Shown: positions 1 to 7,545 of the stretch, piece after piece
Layout of the letters: every line of letters starts with the position of its first letter
How positions within the stretch are numbered: the first letter of the stretch is position 1
Assembly (NCBI GenBank): GCA_013204125.1
Contig: JABMOP010000560.1
Coordinates: forward strand, 1-8,992
DNA: 8,992 bases
Direction: 5' to 3'
Source: Rhodospirillales bacterium
GTDB lineage: Bacteria; Pseudomonadota; Alphaproteobacteria; Rhodospirillales; UBA2165
Notes under the pieces: generated by a model
The model's database searches: none
Told to the model about the DNA's origin: nothing
Seen by the model: only the letters and a program-made list of their open reading frames with translations
Made by a program: the position numbers and the translations under genes

Positions 1-1104
1 AAAATGGGGCCGGTGGAAATCGTTTGCTTGATGACCTTGGCATTTGCGGTCATTACCGGTCTGGTTGGCGATTCTATGTCCAAGGGCCTGATCGCCACCG
101 GCTTCGGCCTGTTTTGTGCGACGATCGGCCTTGATCCGGAACACGCCACGCCGCGTATGCAATTCGGCAGTTTCGAGTTGGACGAAGGTTTACCGCTTTC
201 CGCCGTCGGCATCGGCATCTTGGCGATGGGCGAAATCATTCGCCAGATTGTATCTGGAACCCTGCACCGCGGCAGCGCGGTCGACATTCCTAAGAACCAG
301 CCGGCCGAAGACCGCCGCGTATCCTGGGCCGAATATTGGGCGTGCCGCACCACAATATTGCGCGGCGGCGTGATCGGCACCATTATCGGCGCCCTGCCGG
401 GAATTGGGGCGACGGCGGCGGCGTTCCTCAGCTACGGCTACGCCAAAAGCCGGGCCAAAGACCCAGGCAGTTTCGGCAAAGGCAATATTCACGGCGTCGC
501 CGCCACCGAATCTGCAAATTCCGCCGTCATGGGCGCCAATCTAATCCCGCTTCTGACACTCGGCATCCCCGGCAATGTGACTGCGGCTTTCATCATCGGC
601 GCGCTGATTATCCACGGCGTCGAGCCCGGGCCGCTTCTGTTTAAGGAACAAGTGCCGCTGGTTTATGGCTTGTTCGGCGCCATGGTGATGGCCAACGGGC
701 TCAACCTCATCGTCGGCCAATTTGGGCTTCGTATCTGGGCCTATGTCGCCTTGGGGCCGGGCTCGTTGATTTTTTCGGTGGCGCTTTTGTTCTGCATCAC
801 CGGTGTTTACTTAACCACCGGCGGGTTGTTCGGCGTTGGCTTGCTGATCCTGTTCGCCTTTATCGGCTACCTGATGCGGATATTCGGATTTTCCGTGGTG
901 CCGTTCATCATCGCCTTCGTGCTCGGCAAGCAATACGAGCTGGCTTTGGCGCAGGCAATGATCATCACCAATGGCCGGCCCATGGAGATGCTCAAACATC
1001 CGGTGGCGATCGCATTTCTGTTTGCTGCGGTCTTTTGCGTCTACTGGCTCGGCATCCGCAAAGCCAGCCGCATTAATGTGTCGATCCAGGCCGGGTCCAG
1101 CTGA
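1..1104 (+). CDS. tctA: TctA-family permease of a tripartite tricarboxylate transporter (5' partial)
   Basis: This is the large membrane subunit of a TTT-family secondary transporter, which works with a small membrane subunit (TctB) and a periplasmic binding protein (TctC) to import carboxylates across the inner membrane. The frame is open from base 1, so the start lies upstream. The 367 visible residues are about three quarters of a family protein of roughly 500. Family signatures are clear: the GALPGIG loop followed by a SYGYAK segment (bases about 388-447), and the ATESANSAVMGAN / LTLGIPGN block (about 505-582) followed by HGVEPGPLLF. The rest is a series of hydrophobic segments ending in a short polar tail. 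The ATG at base 4 is internal, since in family members the GPxEI segment is mid-protein. The gene ends 16 bases before the convergent Spy-like gene, with no obvious terminator between. The substrate cannot be read from the sequence. Confidence 0.93.
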   Translation, partial: KMGPVEIVCLMTLAFAVITGLVGDSMSKGLIATGFGLFCATIGLDPEHATPRMQFGSFELDEGLPLSAVGIGILAMGEIIRQIVSGTLHRGSAVDIPKNQPAEDRRVSWAEYWACRTTILRGGVIGTIIGALPGIGATAAAFLSYGYAKSRAKDPGSFGKGNIHGVAATESANSAVMGANLIPLLTLGIPGNVTAAFIIGALIIHGVEPGPLLFKEQVPLVYGLFGAMVMANGLNLIVGQFGLRIWAYVALGPGSLIFSVALLFCITGVYLTTGGLFGVGLLILFAFIGYLMRIFGFSVVPFIIAFVLGKQYELALAQAMIITNGRPMEMLKHPVAIAFLFAAVFCVYWLGIRKASRINVSIQAGSS

Positions 1105-1120
1105 ACGAAACGCAATCCCG

Positions 1121-1696
1121 CTACTTGCCGTGGTCGCCCATTTTGGAATGGTCCATTTCGCCGCCGTCGGCATAGCCGCGGAGACGGTTATAGGTGACGA
1201 TCTGATGGCGACTAAGGATCGCCGGCGTTTTCAAATGAGTCGCCAGATGCACATGGCGAAGCCGGGTGCGCACACCGCCGATCTCGGTCAATTGGGCGCG
1301 CAGCTGATCTTCGCCCAGTTTACCACCGCGAAACATTTGCTCCAATTTTATCTCGCCGGCCACCAATTCCTTGCCCAAGGGCACCGCCTCGGCTTTCATC
1401 CCGTCGAAAAGCGATTGGATTTTGGCGCGCTGGTCCGACGTTAATTCGATGGCGTCGGCCATTTCCAGAAGATGGGAAGGCCCTGGCATGCCGTTCAGTT
1501 CCGCCGCCTTGGCAAAGCCCCAACCGCGCCCGTGGCTCAAATCTTCCACGTCCTTGGCGGACAAGGATTTGATCGCGCGCTTTTGCTGGCCCTGATAAGG
1601 GGAAACGTGTTTGTTCTGTGTTTCGGCGAACGCACCGGTGGGTAACGATCCCGCCGCCAGCAACGCCGCGCTAAAACTTAAATTCCTGAATTTCAT
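1121..1696 (-). CDS. Secreted Spy/CpxP-like LTxxQ periplasmic protein
   Basis: This is a predicted periplasmic helical protein of 191 residues resembling the Spy/CpxP group (often annotated as a protein-refolding chaperone or heavy-metal sensor). Seen: a signal peptide at residues 1-24 (basic MKFR start, alanine/leucine-rich core, AFA cleavage site), a YQGQQ...IKSLS...DVEDL segment, and LTSDQ (about 85-89), a match to the LTxxQ motif, leading into charged helices. The C-terminal tail is rich in His, Met and Asp (GEMDHSKMGDHGK), suggestive of weak metal binding (inference). The frame is open up to 1810, but I chose the ATG at 1696: the signal peptide begins there and a GGAG lies 6 bases upstream. 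The adjacent ATG at 1699 has only 3 bases of spacing. It is divergent from the TAXI-TRAP operon and convergent with tctA, so it is probably an independent unit. Function is by family resemblance only. Confidence 0.72.
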   Translation of the reverse strand: MKFRNLSFSAALLAAGSLPTGAFAETQNKHVSPYQGQQKRAIKSLSAKDVEDLSHGRGWGFAKAAELNGMPGPSHLLEMADAIELTSDQRAKIQSLFDGMKAEAVPLGKELVAGEIKLEQMFRGGKLGEDQLRAQLTEIGGVRTRLRHVHLATHLKTPAILSRHQIVTYNRLRGYADGGEMDHSKMGDHGK

Positions 1697-1702
1697 CATC
1701 CG

Positions 1703-1706
1703 CTCC
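1703..1706 (-). promoter_or_regulatory. Ribosome binding site deciding the start of the Spy-like gene
   Basis: On the minus strand GGAG is followed by three bases and then two consecutive ATG codons (1699 and 1696). The 6-base spacing favours the second ATG. Starts further upstream within the open frame (to 1810) would put a polar stretch of about 38 residues ahead of the signal peptide, which is unlikely. Confidence 0.55.
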
Positions 1707-1819
1707 GTCTGAATTTCGCCCAAGCTCATTTCATAGGATTTGGTATGGCTGCCGACCGATGCCAGGTCAAGGCCCGAGAACGCCTCCGAGGTCCGGCTGC
1801 CGATGGACAAAGAAGTGCA

Positions 1820-1849
1820 TTGCCAACAAACTGATATTCTGCCTAAAAT
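1820..1849 (+). promoter_or_regulatory. Candidate sigma70-type promoter for the TAXI-TRAP operon
   Basis: TTGCCA (1820-1825) and TAAAAT (1844-1849) are separated by 18 bases. They match the TTGACA/TATAAT consensus at 5 of 6 positions each. Transcription would start near 1856 and give a leader of about 48 bases with AGGGAG (1889-1894) nine bases before the ATG. This is the only good pair I noticed in the 207-base divergent region, which becomes AT-rich toward the binding-protein gene. It is a pattern match only. Confidence 0.4.
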
Positions 1850-1903
1850 CCAACAAATTTAGTACGGATTAACCGTCATCAAACTCATAGGGAGTATACA
1901 AGT

Positions 1904-2866
1904 ATGAAATTATCGACATTTTGCGCAGCGGCGGTTGTCGCGGCAGCCACCGCCGGCACCGCCCAAGCCCAGGTAATATCTATCTCCACCACGGCAGCGG
2001 GTTCTTTTACCAATTCCATCGGATCGGCCATCGGCAAGGTAATCGTCGAGGATTTGAAAATGAAGGCCGTCGTCGCACCGGGGCAATCTCACGGCCACGA
2101 GCAGGTCAATGACGGCAACTCGGACCTGAGCCTTGTGACGGCGTCGGATTTGCAGTTCTTCGTGACTGGAACCGGCGATTATGAAGGCCGCGGCGCGCGC
2201 AAGAATATCCGGATCGTGGCGCGCATGGTGCCCTTGATCGGCGCTGCGTTCGTACAGAAAAATTCCCCGATTAAATCCCTCACCGATATCAAGGGTCATC
2301 GGATCGGTTGGGGTTTCCATGTGCAGAAATCCGTATTTCGCTTGGTTCAAGCGCAGTTGGCCAATGCCGGATTGGGAGAAAAGGACGTCAAGCCGGTGCT
2401 CGTTCAGAACATTATCGGCGCCGCCAATGATTTCGCGGCGGGCAAAACCGACGTATTCTGGTTCGCCGTCGGTTCCGGCAAGGTCAAACAGGTTTCCGCC
2501 AAGGTCGGAGGATTGCGCATTCTCCCCATCGATGGCAGTCCGGCCGCCGTCGCCCGGATGAGCGATGTTTATCCGACCTCTTACGCGATGATGATGAAAC
2601 CATCACCGGCCGCCGAAGGGCTGACCAAGCCCTCGCCGCTGATGGCCTACGACATGGTGCTGTTTTCCAACACCAAGATGTCGGAAGACCGGATTTACAA
2701 GATCGTCAAAGCGCTAAGCCGCAATAAAAAGAGCCTGGCCTCGACGTTCCGGCCCCTCGCCAGATTCGACCCCAAGGGCATGGCGAAGCCCTACGCGCAC
2801 CTGACCTACCATCCGGGCGCCGTCAAATTCTATAAAGAGCAAGGCACCTGGCCGCCTAAAGGCTGA
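1904..2866 (+). CDS. TAXI-family TRAP transporter solute-binding protein
   Basis: This is the periplasmic substrate-capture subunit of a TRAP transporter of the TAXI type. The 320-residue length is normal. Seen: a signal peptide at residues 1-22 with an AQA cleavage site, then a mature N-terminus opening with a beta strand and an AAGSFTNSIGSAIGKVI segment, which occupies the place of the family's GGT/GSxY binding-loop region. Later come a typical NSPIKSLTDIKGHRIGWG segment and a GAANDFAAGKTDVFWFAVG segment, both characteristic of TAXI proteins. The start is supported by AGGGAG nine bases upstream and by the signal peptide. It is the first gene of an operon with the fused permease 83 bases downstream. 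The intervening hairpin probably raises the amount of binding protein relative to permease. The substrate is unknown; TAXI systems have few characterised ligands. Confidence 0.92.
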   Translation: MKLSTFCAAAVVAAATAGTAQAQVISISTTAAGSFTNSIGSAIGKVIVEDLKMKAVVAPGQSHGHEQVNDGNSDLSLVTASDLQFFVTGTGDYEGRGARKNIRIVARMVPLIGAAFVQKNSPIKSLTDIKGHRIGWGFHVQKSVFRLVQAQLANAGLGEKDVKPVLVQNIIGAANDFAAGKTDVFWFAVGSGKVKQVSAKVGGLRILPIDGSPAAVARMSDVYPTSYAMMMKPSPAAEGLTKPSPLMAYDMVLFSNTKMSEDRIYKIVKALSRNKKSLASTFRPLARFDPKGMAKPYAHLTYHPGAVKFYKEQGTWPPKG

Positions 2867-2885
2867 ACCAAGCCATGAGTTAGGA

Positions 2886-2913
2886 CCGGCGGTTGGGAGA
2901 ACCCAACCGCCGG
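2886..2913 (+). promoter_or_regulatory. Perfect 12-bp hairpin between binding-protein and permease genes
   Basis: The arms CCGGCGGTTGGG (2886-2897) and CCCAACCGCCGG (2902-2913) pair perfectly around an AGAA loop. No T-run follows, so it is not a canonical intrinsic terminator. It lies 19 bases after the binding-protein stop and 36 bases before the permease start. By analogy with known hairpins after binding-protein genes of transporter operons, it likely protects the upstream mRNA 3' end from exonucleases or partly attenuates transcription. The structure is seen; the role is inferred. Confidence 0.7.
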
Positions 2914-2949
2914 CGCCTGATGGTTGATTGCAGCCGAGAAAGGTAGCGC

Positions 2950-4866
2950 GTGAGTATCCTTGTCAATATCCTTGCCGTCGCCCTTACCTGCGGTGTGCTG
3001 GCCTGGGCTTCGGATCTGGTCCGAGCCGTCGGAATCGTCGTTTTCACCGAACAATATATCGCCATTATCCTGGCGCTCGCGCTGCCGCTCGTTTACCTGC
3101 ACGTTCCCGCGCGCGCCGAAAAGCAATCGGACCGCGAAGAACGCGCCCAGGGCCGCATCGGCGGCACCGTCCCCTGGTATGACATCCTGGCCGCGATCAT
3201 CGGCAGTGGCGCATGCCTTTACGTCGCCGTCCGCTTTCCGAGCCTTTCCGAGGAGATATCCCGGTCACCCACCGAAGGCCTCATCGTCGCCGCGGTCCTG
3301 TGCCTTCTCTTTCTTGAAGGCCTCCGGCGCACGTCGGGCATGGCCATTACCCTGGTCGCCAGCGGGTTCTTTTTCCTCGCACTGGTCGGCCACCTTCTTC
3401 CCGGCGTCTTGACCAGCCGCAACCTGCCGGTTGACCGCCTGACCTATTCCCTATTATGGGATTCGAGCGCCATCCTCGGTATTCCCATGCAGATCATCAC
3501 CACGGTCGTGGTCGCCTTCGTGTTCTTCGGCCAAACCCTGTTCAAGTCCGGCGGCTCCAATTTCTTTACCAATATCTCGCTTGCCCTCATGGGACGCACC
3601 AGGGGCGGGCCGGCAAAGATCGCCATCATGGCGTCGTCCCTGTTCGGAACCATTTCAGGCAGCGTCGTCTCCAACGTCGTCACGACCGGCGTCGTAACCA
3701 TTCCCTTAATGCGGCGCGCCGGCTTCCGTGCGCCGCTCGCCGGCGCCATCGAAGCTGTGTCCTCGACCGGCGGGCAACTGATGCCGCCGGTGATGGGAAT
3801 TGCGGCGTTCTTGATGGCGGAGTTTTTGCAAGTTCCCTATGCTGAGGTGGCTCTGGCTGCTCTGGTTCCGGCTCTGTTGTTTTATTTTGCGCTGTTCCTA
3901 CAGGCCGACCTGGAGGCCGCGCGCGCCGGTCTGACCGGCATTGATCAGAGCAAAATTCCGAAGGCCAGGGCCGTCTTGATTGCCGGCTGGCATTTTCCCA
4001 TCCCCTTTATTGTGCTCATCGGCGCCCTATTTTGGTTGAACTACGAACCCGAACTGGCGGCGTTGATGGCGGCGGCTTCGGTTATTATCACCTCCCTTGT
4101 CTTCGGCGTCGAAGGCAAGCGCCTCAATATCCCGGATTTATATAATATCTTGCGCGATACCGGGCTTACGGTCCTCAGTCTGTTCATGATCGGCGCCGCC
4201 GCAGGGTCGGTGATTGCATCCCTGAATTTCTCCGGCCTCGGCTTTGGCCTGACGCTGGGCCTGGTCCATCTGTCGGGAGGAAATCTTTTCGCCTTGCTGG
4301 TTATCGCCGCCATAACCTGCATCATCCTGGGAATGGGGATGCCCACGGTTGGCGTCTATATCCTGTTGGCGACCCTGGTGGCGCCGGCGCTTATCGAACT
4401 CAAAGTGCCGCCCATTGCCGCGCATATGTTCATCCTCTATTTCGGATGCTTGTCGATGATCACGCCGCCGGTCGCAATCGGGGCCTTCGCCGCGGCTAAC
4501 TTGGCCAACGCCGACCCCATGCGCACAGGCTTGGAGGCCGTACGTTTCGGTTGGCTGGTTTTTGTCATCCCGTTCTTGTTTGTGTTTTCGGGCACGCTTC
4601 TTCTGATTGGCGATCCGCTGTTAATCGCCATCGATTGCGTCTTGGCGGCAATCGGCGTCTGGTTTGGTGCCGCCGGAGTAATCGGTTATTCCAACCACCG
4701 GCTGTCCGCACTTCTGCGGCTATGCTACATTGCCGCGGGCATGAGCATGCTGGTGCCTATGGCGGCCTTCGACGGCGGACGCTGGCTCAACGGTTTTGGG
4801 TTCGCCTTGGGCATCGGACTGTGGCTGTTGGGAAGACGCGTGCGCCACCGAGGTAACACCACTTAG
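2950..4866 (+). CDS. Fused TRAP transporter permease (DctQ-DctM, 4TM/12TM type)
   Basis: This is the inner-membrane permease of a TAXI-TRAP system, with the small (DctQ-like) and large (DctM-like) subunits in one polypeptide of 638 residues, as is usual for the TAXI type. The N-terminal part (about 1-130) has several membrane segments around a charged loop (about 55-72, EKQSDREERAQGR). The DctM core carries two related half-motifs: GSVVSNVVTTG (237-247) with GGQLMPP (274-280), and GMGMPT (461-466) with SMITPP (502-507). These are the family's conserved pseudo-symmetric ion/substrate loops. Extra C-terminal membrane segments end in a basic tail. I chose the GTG at 2950 because GAGAAAGG lies six bases upstream and the first helix follows directly. 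Energy should come from an ion gradient (family knowledge). The partner binding protein is immediately upstream. Confidence 0.93.
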   Translation: MSILVNILAVALTCGVLAWASDLVRAVGIVVFTEQYIAIILALALPLVYLHVPARAEKQSDREERAQGRIGGTVPWYDILAAIIGSGACLYVAVRFPSLSEEISRSPTEGLIVAAVLCLLFLEGLRRTSGMAITLVASGFFFLALVGHLLPGVLTSRNLPVDRLTYSLLWDSSAILGIPMQIITTVVVAFVFFGQTLFKSGGSNFFTNISLALMGRTRGGPAKIAIMASSLFGTISGSVVSNVVTTGVVTIPLMRRAGFRAPLAGAIEAVSSTGGQLMPPVMGIAAFLMAEFLQVPYAEVALAALVPALLFYFALFLQADLEAARAGLTGIDQSKIPKARAVLIAGWHFPIPFIVLIGALFWLNYEPELAALMAAASVIITSLVFGVEGKRLNIPDLYNILRDTGLTVLSLFMIGAAAGSVIASLNFSGLGFGLTLGLVHLSGGNLFALLVIAAITCIILGMGMPTVGVYILLATLVAPALIELKVPPIAAHMFILYFGCLSMITPPVAIGAFAAANLANADPMRTGLEAVRFGWLVFVIPFLFVFSGTLLLIGDPLLIAIDCVLAAIGVWFGAAGVIGYSNHRLSALLRLCYIAAGMSMLVPMAAFDGGRWLNGFGFALGIGLWLLGRRVRHRGNTT

Positions 4867-4889
4867 GCAGATAACCGGGTCAGGACATT

Positions 4890-4917
4890 GTCAGACTGGC
4901 TTTGTCAGACTGGCTTT
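4890..4917. repeat. Perfect 14-bp tandem duplication
   Basis: GTCAGACTGGCTTT occurs at 4890-4903 and again directly at 4904-4917. It sits 23 bases past the permease stop and directly before the readable transposase remnant. It may be a replication-slippage scar or mark the edge of the degraded insertion. Confidence 0.9.
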
Positions 4918-5049
4918 AAGGTTTTCACCGGCACGGTGCCCATCATGGCTACGATTATCCAGCGTCGGCTCAACGAGCGGCCCCGCAAAACGCCGGCGTT
5001 TGAAACGCCGGCAGAGAGATTTAGCGCCCGTGTCGCATCGACCGGTTGA
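4918..5049 (+). pseudogene. C-terminal remnant of an IS30-family transposase
   Basis: One plus-strand frame ending in TGA at 5047-5049 reads IIQRRLNERPRKTPAFETP followed by AERFSARVASTG. LNxRPRKTLxFxTPxExF is the hallmark C-terminal block of IS30-type transposases; LNERPRKT is at 4969-4992 and TPAERF at 5005-5022. Residues upstream of it (KVFTGTVPIMAT) only loosely resemble the family's FxKGT region. No DDE catalytic core or N-terminal HTH is present, because the permease gene ends 51 bases before the remnant. This is therefore a dead fragment of about 45 codons and not a gene. I could not identify terminal inverted repeats with confidence. Confidence 0.75.
4988..5012 (-). terminator. Weak candidate terminator hairpin downstream of the kinase gene
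   Basis: Arms GCCGGCGTTT (4992-5001) and AAACGCCGGC (5003-5012) pair perfectly; physically this is an 8-bp GC-rich stem with a 5-base loop. On the minus strand it is followed by GTTTTGCG, a short T-run. It could end transcription from the kinase gene about 100 bases upstream. However, the sequence also lies within the IS30 remnant coding frame, so the pairing may be a by-product of the KTPAFETPA codons. An overlapping 14-bp palindrome spans 4988-5001. Confidence 0.3.
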
Positions 5050-5114
5050 GATGGCAACCCATAGCGGACATCGGATGAATACGCTAATCAAAGGTAGATT
5101 TGCTGAAATCAGCG

Positions 5115-7499
5115 TTAACTTTGCATCCGATCCAGGTCTAATTTGAGGACCCGTTCTTGTGGAATGCGTATGGTGACCGTCGTGCCTTTATTCGGTTCAC
5201 TTTCAATTTTGAGCGTCCCACCATGTGCCTCGACCAACCCTTTGGTCAGAGGCAGGCCAAGACCTGTCCCTTCGCCGGCTTGCATAAGATCGCCGCGCTC
5301 GGCTTGACCAAACTTCTCGAGCGCCTTGGCAATGTCTTTGGCGTCCATGCCGATGCCGGTATCGGAAACTATTATGAGTACCGAATTGTCGTCTGCAATC
5401 TCCGTATTGATGGCAACCTCGCCAGCGACCGGTGTGAACTTCAGCGCATTGGAAAGCAAATTGACAAGAATTTGCTTTATCCTCAATTCGTCGGCGTTGA
5501 TGACCGGGGCTTCGCCATCGACGGAATTTACAAGCTTCACGCCGCCGAACTCAGCCCTGCTTCTCATCATCTGAACCGATGCTTCCACGGCGTCATTCAA
5601 GTGCACTTCGGTTTCACGAAGTTCCAACTTGCCGGCCTCAATAACCGACACATCCAGAACATCATTTATCAGACTAAGTAAATGATGACCGGATTCGTTT
5701 ATATTTTTCAAATATTCCTTCTGCTTATCATTGGCTAATGGCCCGAAGGTTTCCAAGCCGACCGCCTCAGAATAACCAATAATCGCGTTGAGCGGCGTCC
5801 GCAATTCATGGCTCATATTGGCGAGGAATTCAGTCTTGGATCTATTGGCAATCTCGGCTTGCTCCCGCGCTTCTATCAGTTCCATTTCTTGCTGCTTCCG
5901 CTCGGTAATATCCTCTTCCATACTTACGAAATGGGAGATCTCACCGGCCTCGTTCCTAATCGGGTTGATAGACAGGGAAACCCAGATCGTCGTTCCGTCC
6001 TTACGTTTGTCGAGAACTTCGCCGTGCCATTCCCGGCCCTCGCGAATGGTGTTCCATAATTCGGTGTAGGTTTCGTGAGGCGTGACTCCTGATTTGAGCA
6101 AATTCGGCTTCTGACCGATGGCCTCCGCCGCCGTATAGCCGCTTATCTCCGTGAACTTGGGATTGACGTATTCGATGATGCCGTCCTTATCCGTGATGAT
6201 CACCATCGAAGGGTTCTGCTCGACCGCCGAGGAAAGTTTGCGGATCGTCTCTTCGGCTCCCTTGCGTTTCGAGACGTCGCGAACAAATCCAATAAAAATA
6301 TTTTGATCCTCAAATTGACCAAATCTGATGTGAGATTCAACCTCCAACGTGGAGCCATCCTTGCGGCGGTGGATGCGTTCATGTGTTAATTGTTCGCCCT
6401 CAAGCAAGCGCTTTAAATTTTCTTCCCGGGCACCTTTAGAGACCGATGATAGGTCTCTGATATTGAGTTTCAAAATTTCCTCTTGGGTATATCCGGTTTG
6501 CACACAGGCTTCATTGTTAGTTATCAGAATGTTCCCTGCAAAATCTTGTACATAGATGGCATCCGGCGCCTGCTCGATTAATTGGCGAAATTGATTTTCG
6601 CTTCGTTTCAATTTGGCGGTGCGGTCATCGACCATTTCCTCTAGTCCGTCATAAGCTTCCTGACGAGCCAATTCCGTTCTTTTTTGTTCGGTAATGTCGC
6701 GAATGATCAGCAAAATTGCCGGCGTGCCTTCCCAGTCAACCTTTATACCACGGGATTCGGAGATGAATTCTGAACCGTCGAGGCGGTGCCGTCTGCCGTC
6801 AAAGAACAGATTCGTGAATTCGGAAAGAGGCGGACGGTCTCCGCGAAACACCCTATTGCGGCGCTCCAGAACATTGCCTCGATCATCGGGATGAACCAGA
6901 TCAAGCGTGTTGAGCCCGATCAACTGTTCTACGGATTCGGCCCTGTAAAGTTGAACGGCAGCCACATTTGCATGCACGATGCCCGCTTCGTCGTTGGTGA
7001 CAATCATCGCAATCGGCGAAGATTCGAACAAACTGCGATGGCGTTCTTCGCTTTTCCGGTGTCTCTCATTTGACTGCCGCAGTTCCTCTTCTGCTCGCTT
7101 CCGATCAGATATGTCATGGATATGGCAGACGGTATGTGAAGGATTTTCGTCGTCGTCGAAAACTATTGACGCGTTCAATTCAACCCAGACCGGGTACCCC
7201 TTTTTGTGGACAAATCGTTTTTCAGCGGTGGACGAAGTAATCTCTCGGGCATTCATCCGTTTCAAACCGTCTAAACCAGCGGCCAAATCTTCGGGAAAGG
7301 TGATGTCGGAAAAGGATTTAGTCAGAATTTCGCGTTTGGAATAGCCGAGCATTTTGCAAAATGCTTTGTTCACCCAGCGAAATTTTCCATCCAGTTCGAG
7401 CATCAGCATACCGACGCCCGTGTCTTCGAATGCGCGGCGAAAACGTTCTTCGCTTTCCCAAAATCGGTCAGTGGCTTGTTGCTTGGGCTGGCTACCCAT
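5115..7499 (-). CDS. Soluble sensor histidine kinase with four PAS domains
   Basis: This 794-residue kinase has no signal peptide or membrane segment, so it is probably cytoplasmic. Domain order: PAS/PAC 1 (about 14-136), PAS/PAC 2 (150-275), PAS 3 (300-415), PAS 4 (418-536), joined by charged coiled-coil linkers (131-155, 270-300, 530-558). Then HisKA with the phosphoacceptor His564 in MSHELRTPLN, and HATPase_c with N-box Asn684 (LVNLLSNALKFTP), D/G1 box DTGIGM (713-718) and G2 box GEGTGLGL (742-749). All catalytic motifs look intact. No receiver domain is fused and no response regulator lies in the window, so it is an orphan here. No obvious haem or flavin (LOV NCRFLQ-type) motif is visible in the PAS domains, so the signal is unknown. 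The start is supported by AGAGGG four bases upstream. Its centre looks AT-richer than the transporter genes (the 60 bases from 6421 are about 43% G+C, against 65% for those from 3241). Confidence 0.95.
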   Translation of the reverse strand: MGSQPKQQATDRFWESEERFRRAFEDTGVGMLMLELDGKFRWVNKAFCKMLGYSKREILTKSFSDITFPEDLAAGLDGLKRMNAREITSSTAEKRFVHKKGYPVWVELNASIVFDDDENPSHTVCHIHDISDRKRAEEELRQSNERHRKSEERHRSLFESSPIAMIVTNDEAGIVHANVAAVQLYRAESVEQLIGLNTLDLVHPDDRGNVLERRNRVFRGDRPPLSEFTNLFFDGRRHRLDGSEFISESRGIKVDWEGTPAILLIIRDITEQKRTELARQEAYDGLEEMVDDRTAKLKRSENQFRQLIEQAPDAIYVQDFAGNILITNNEACVQTGYTQEEILKLNIRDLSSVSKGAREENLKRLLEGEQLTHERIHRRKDGSTLEVESHIRFGQFEDQNIFIGFVRDVSKRKGAEETIRKLSSAVEQNPSMVIITDKDGIIEYVNPKFTEISGYTAAEAIGQKPNLLKSGVTPHETYTELWNTIREGREWHGEVLDKRKDGTTIWVSLSINPIRNEAGEISHFVSMEEDITERKQQEMELIEAREQAEIANRSKTEFLANMSHELRTPLNAIIGYSEAVGLETFGPLANDKQKEYLKNINESGHHLLSLINDVLDVSVIEAGKLELRETEVHLNDAVEASVQMMRSRAEFGGVKLVNSVDGEAPVINADELRIKQILVNLLSNALKFTPVAGEVAINTEIADDNSVLIIVSDTGIGMDAKDIAKALEKFGQAERGDLMQAGEGTGLGLPLTKGLVEAHGGTLKIESEPNKGTTVTIRIPQERVLKLDLDRMQS

Positions 7500-7516
7500 G
7501 GTGACCCTCTTGTGCC

Positions 7517-7545
7517 ATTAGATACGCATTGTCCCAAATTGTCAG
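7517..7545 (-). promoter_or_regulatory. Candidate sigma70-type promoter of the kinase gene
   Basis: On the minus strand CTGACA (7545-7540) and TCTAAT (7522-7517) are separated by exactly 17 bases, each matching consensus at 5 of 6 positions. Transcription would start near 7510, giving a very short leader that begins at about the AGAGGG ribosome binding site (7510-7505). A CAATTTGGGA motif that recurs upstream overlaps the -35/spacer region (see repeat at 7532). Pattern match only. Confidence 0.5.

Noticed and set aside
811..1173. Minus-strand 120-residue open frame antisense to tctA
   Set aside because: It is a shadow of the tctA codons with no recognisable domain and no plausible start context.
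1697..1810. N-terminal extension of the Spy-like protein to an ATG at 1810
   Set aside because: The extension is polar and would bury the signal peptide. The GGAG site and signal peptide support the start at 1696.
1864..1876. ACGG...CCGT symmetry in the leader of the binding-protein gene
   Set aside because: Four-base arms around a five-base centre are too short to distinguish from chance.
4891..5091. Minus-strand 66-residue open frame
   Set aside because: It is antisense to the IS30 remnant, has no family resemblance and no clear ribosome binding site.
5102..5113. Small GCTGA/TCAGC hairpin just after the kinase stop
   Set aside because: The stem is only 4-5 bp and AAATCT rather than a T-run follows on the minus strand; not a credible terminator.
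5070..5131. Inverted repeat ATCGGATG / CATCCGAT
   Set aside because: Only 8 bp with a loop of about 46 bases and the right arm inside the kinase coding end; chance pairing is likely.
4796..5146. Long plus-strand open frame running from the permease end past the IS remnant
   Set aside because: It begins out of frame inside the permease gene and gives an Arg/Ser-rich shadow product. The meaningful frame here is the IS30 remnant.
5157..5681. Plus-strand 174-residue open frame antisense to the kinase HATPase region
   Set aside because: The opposite strand encodes intact N, G1 and G2 boxes; the antisense frame has no family features.
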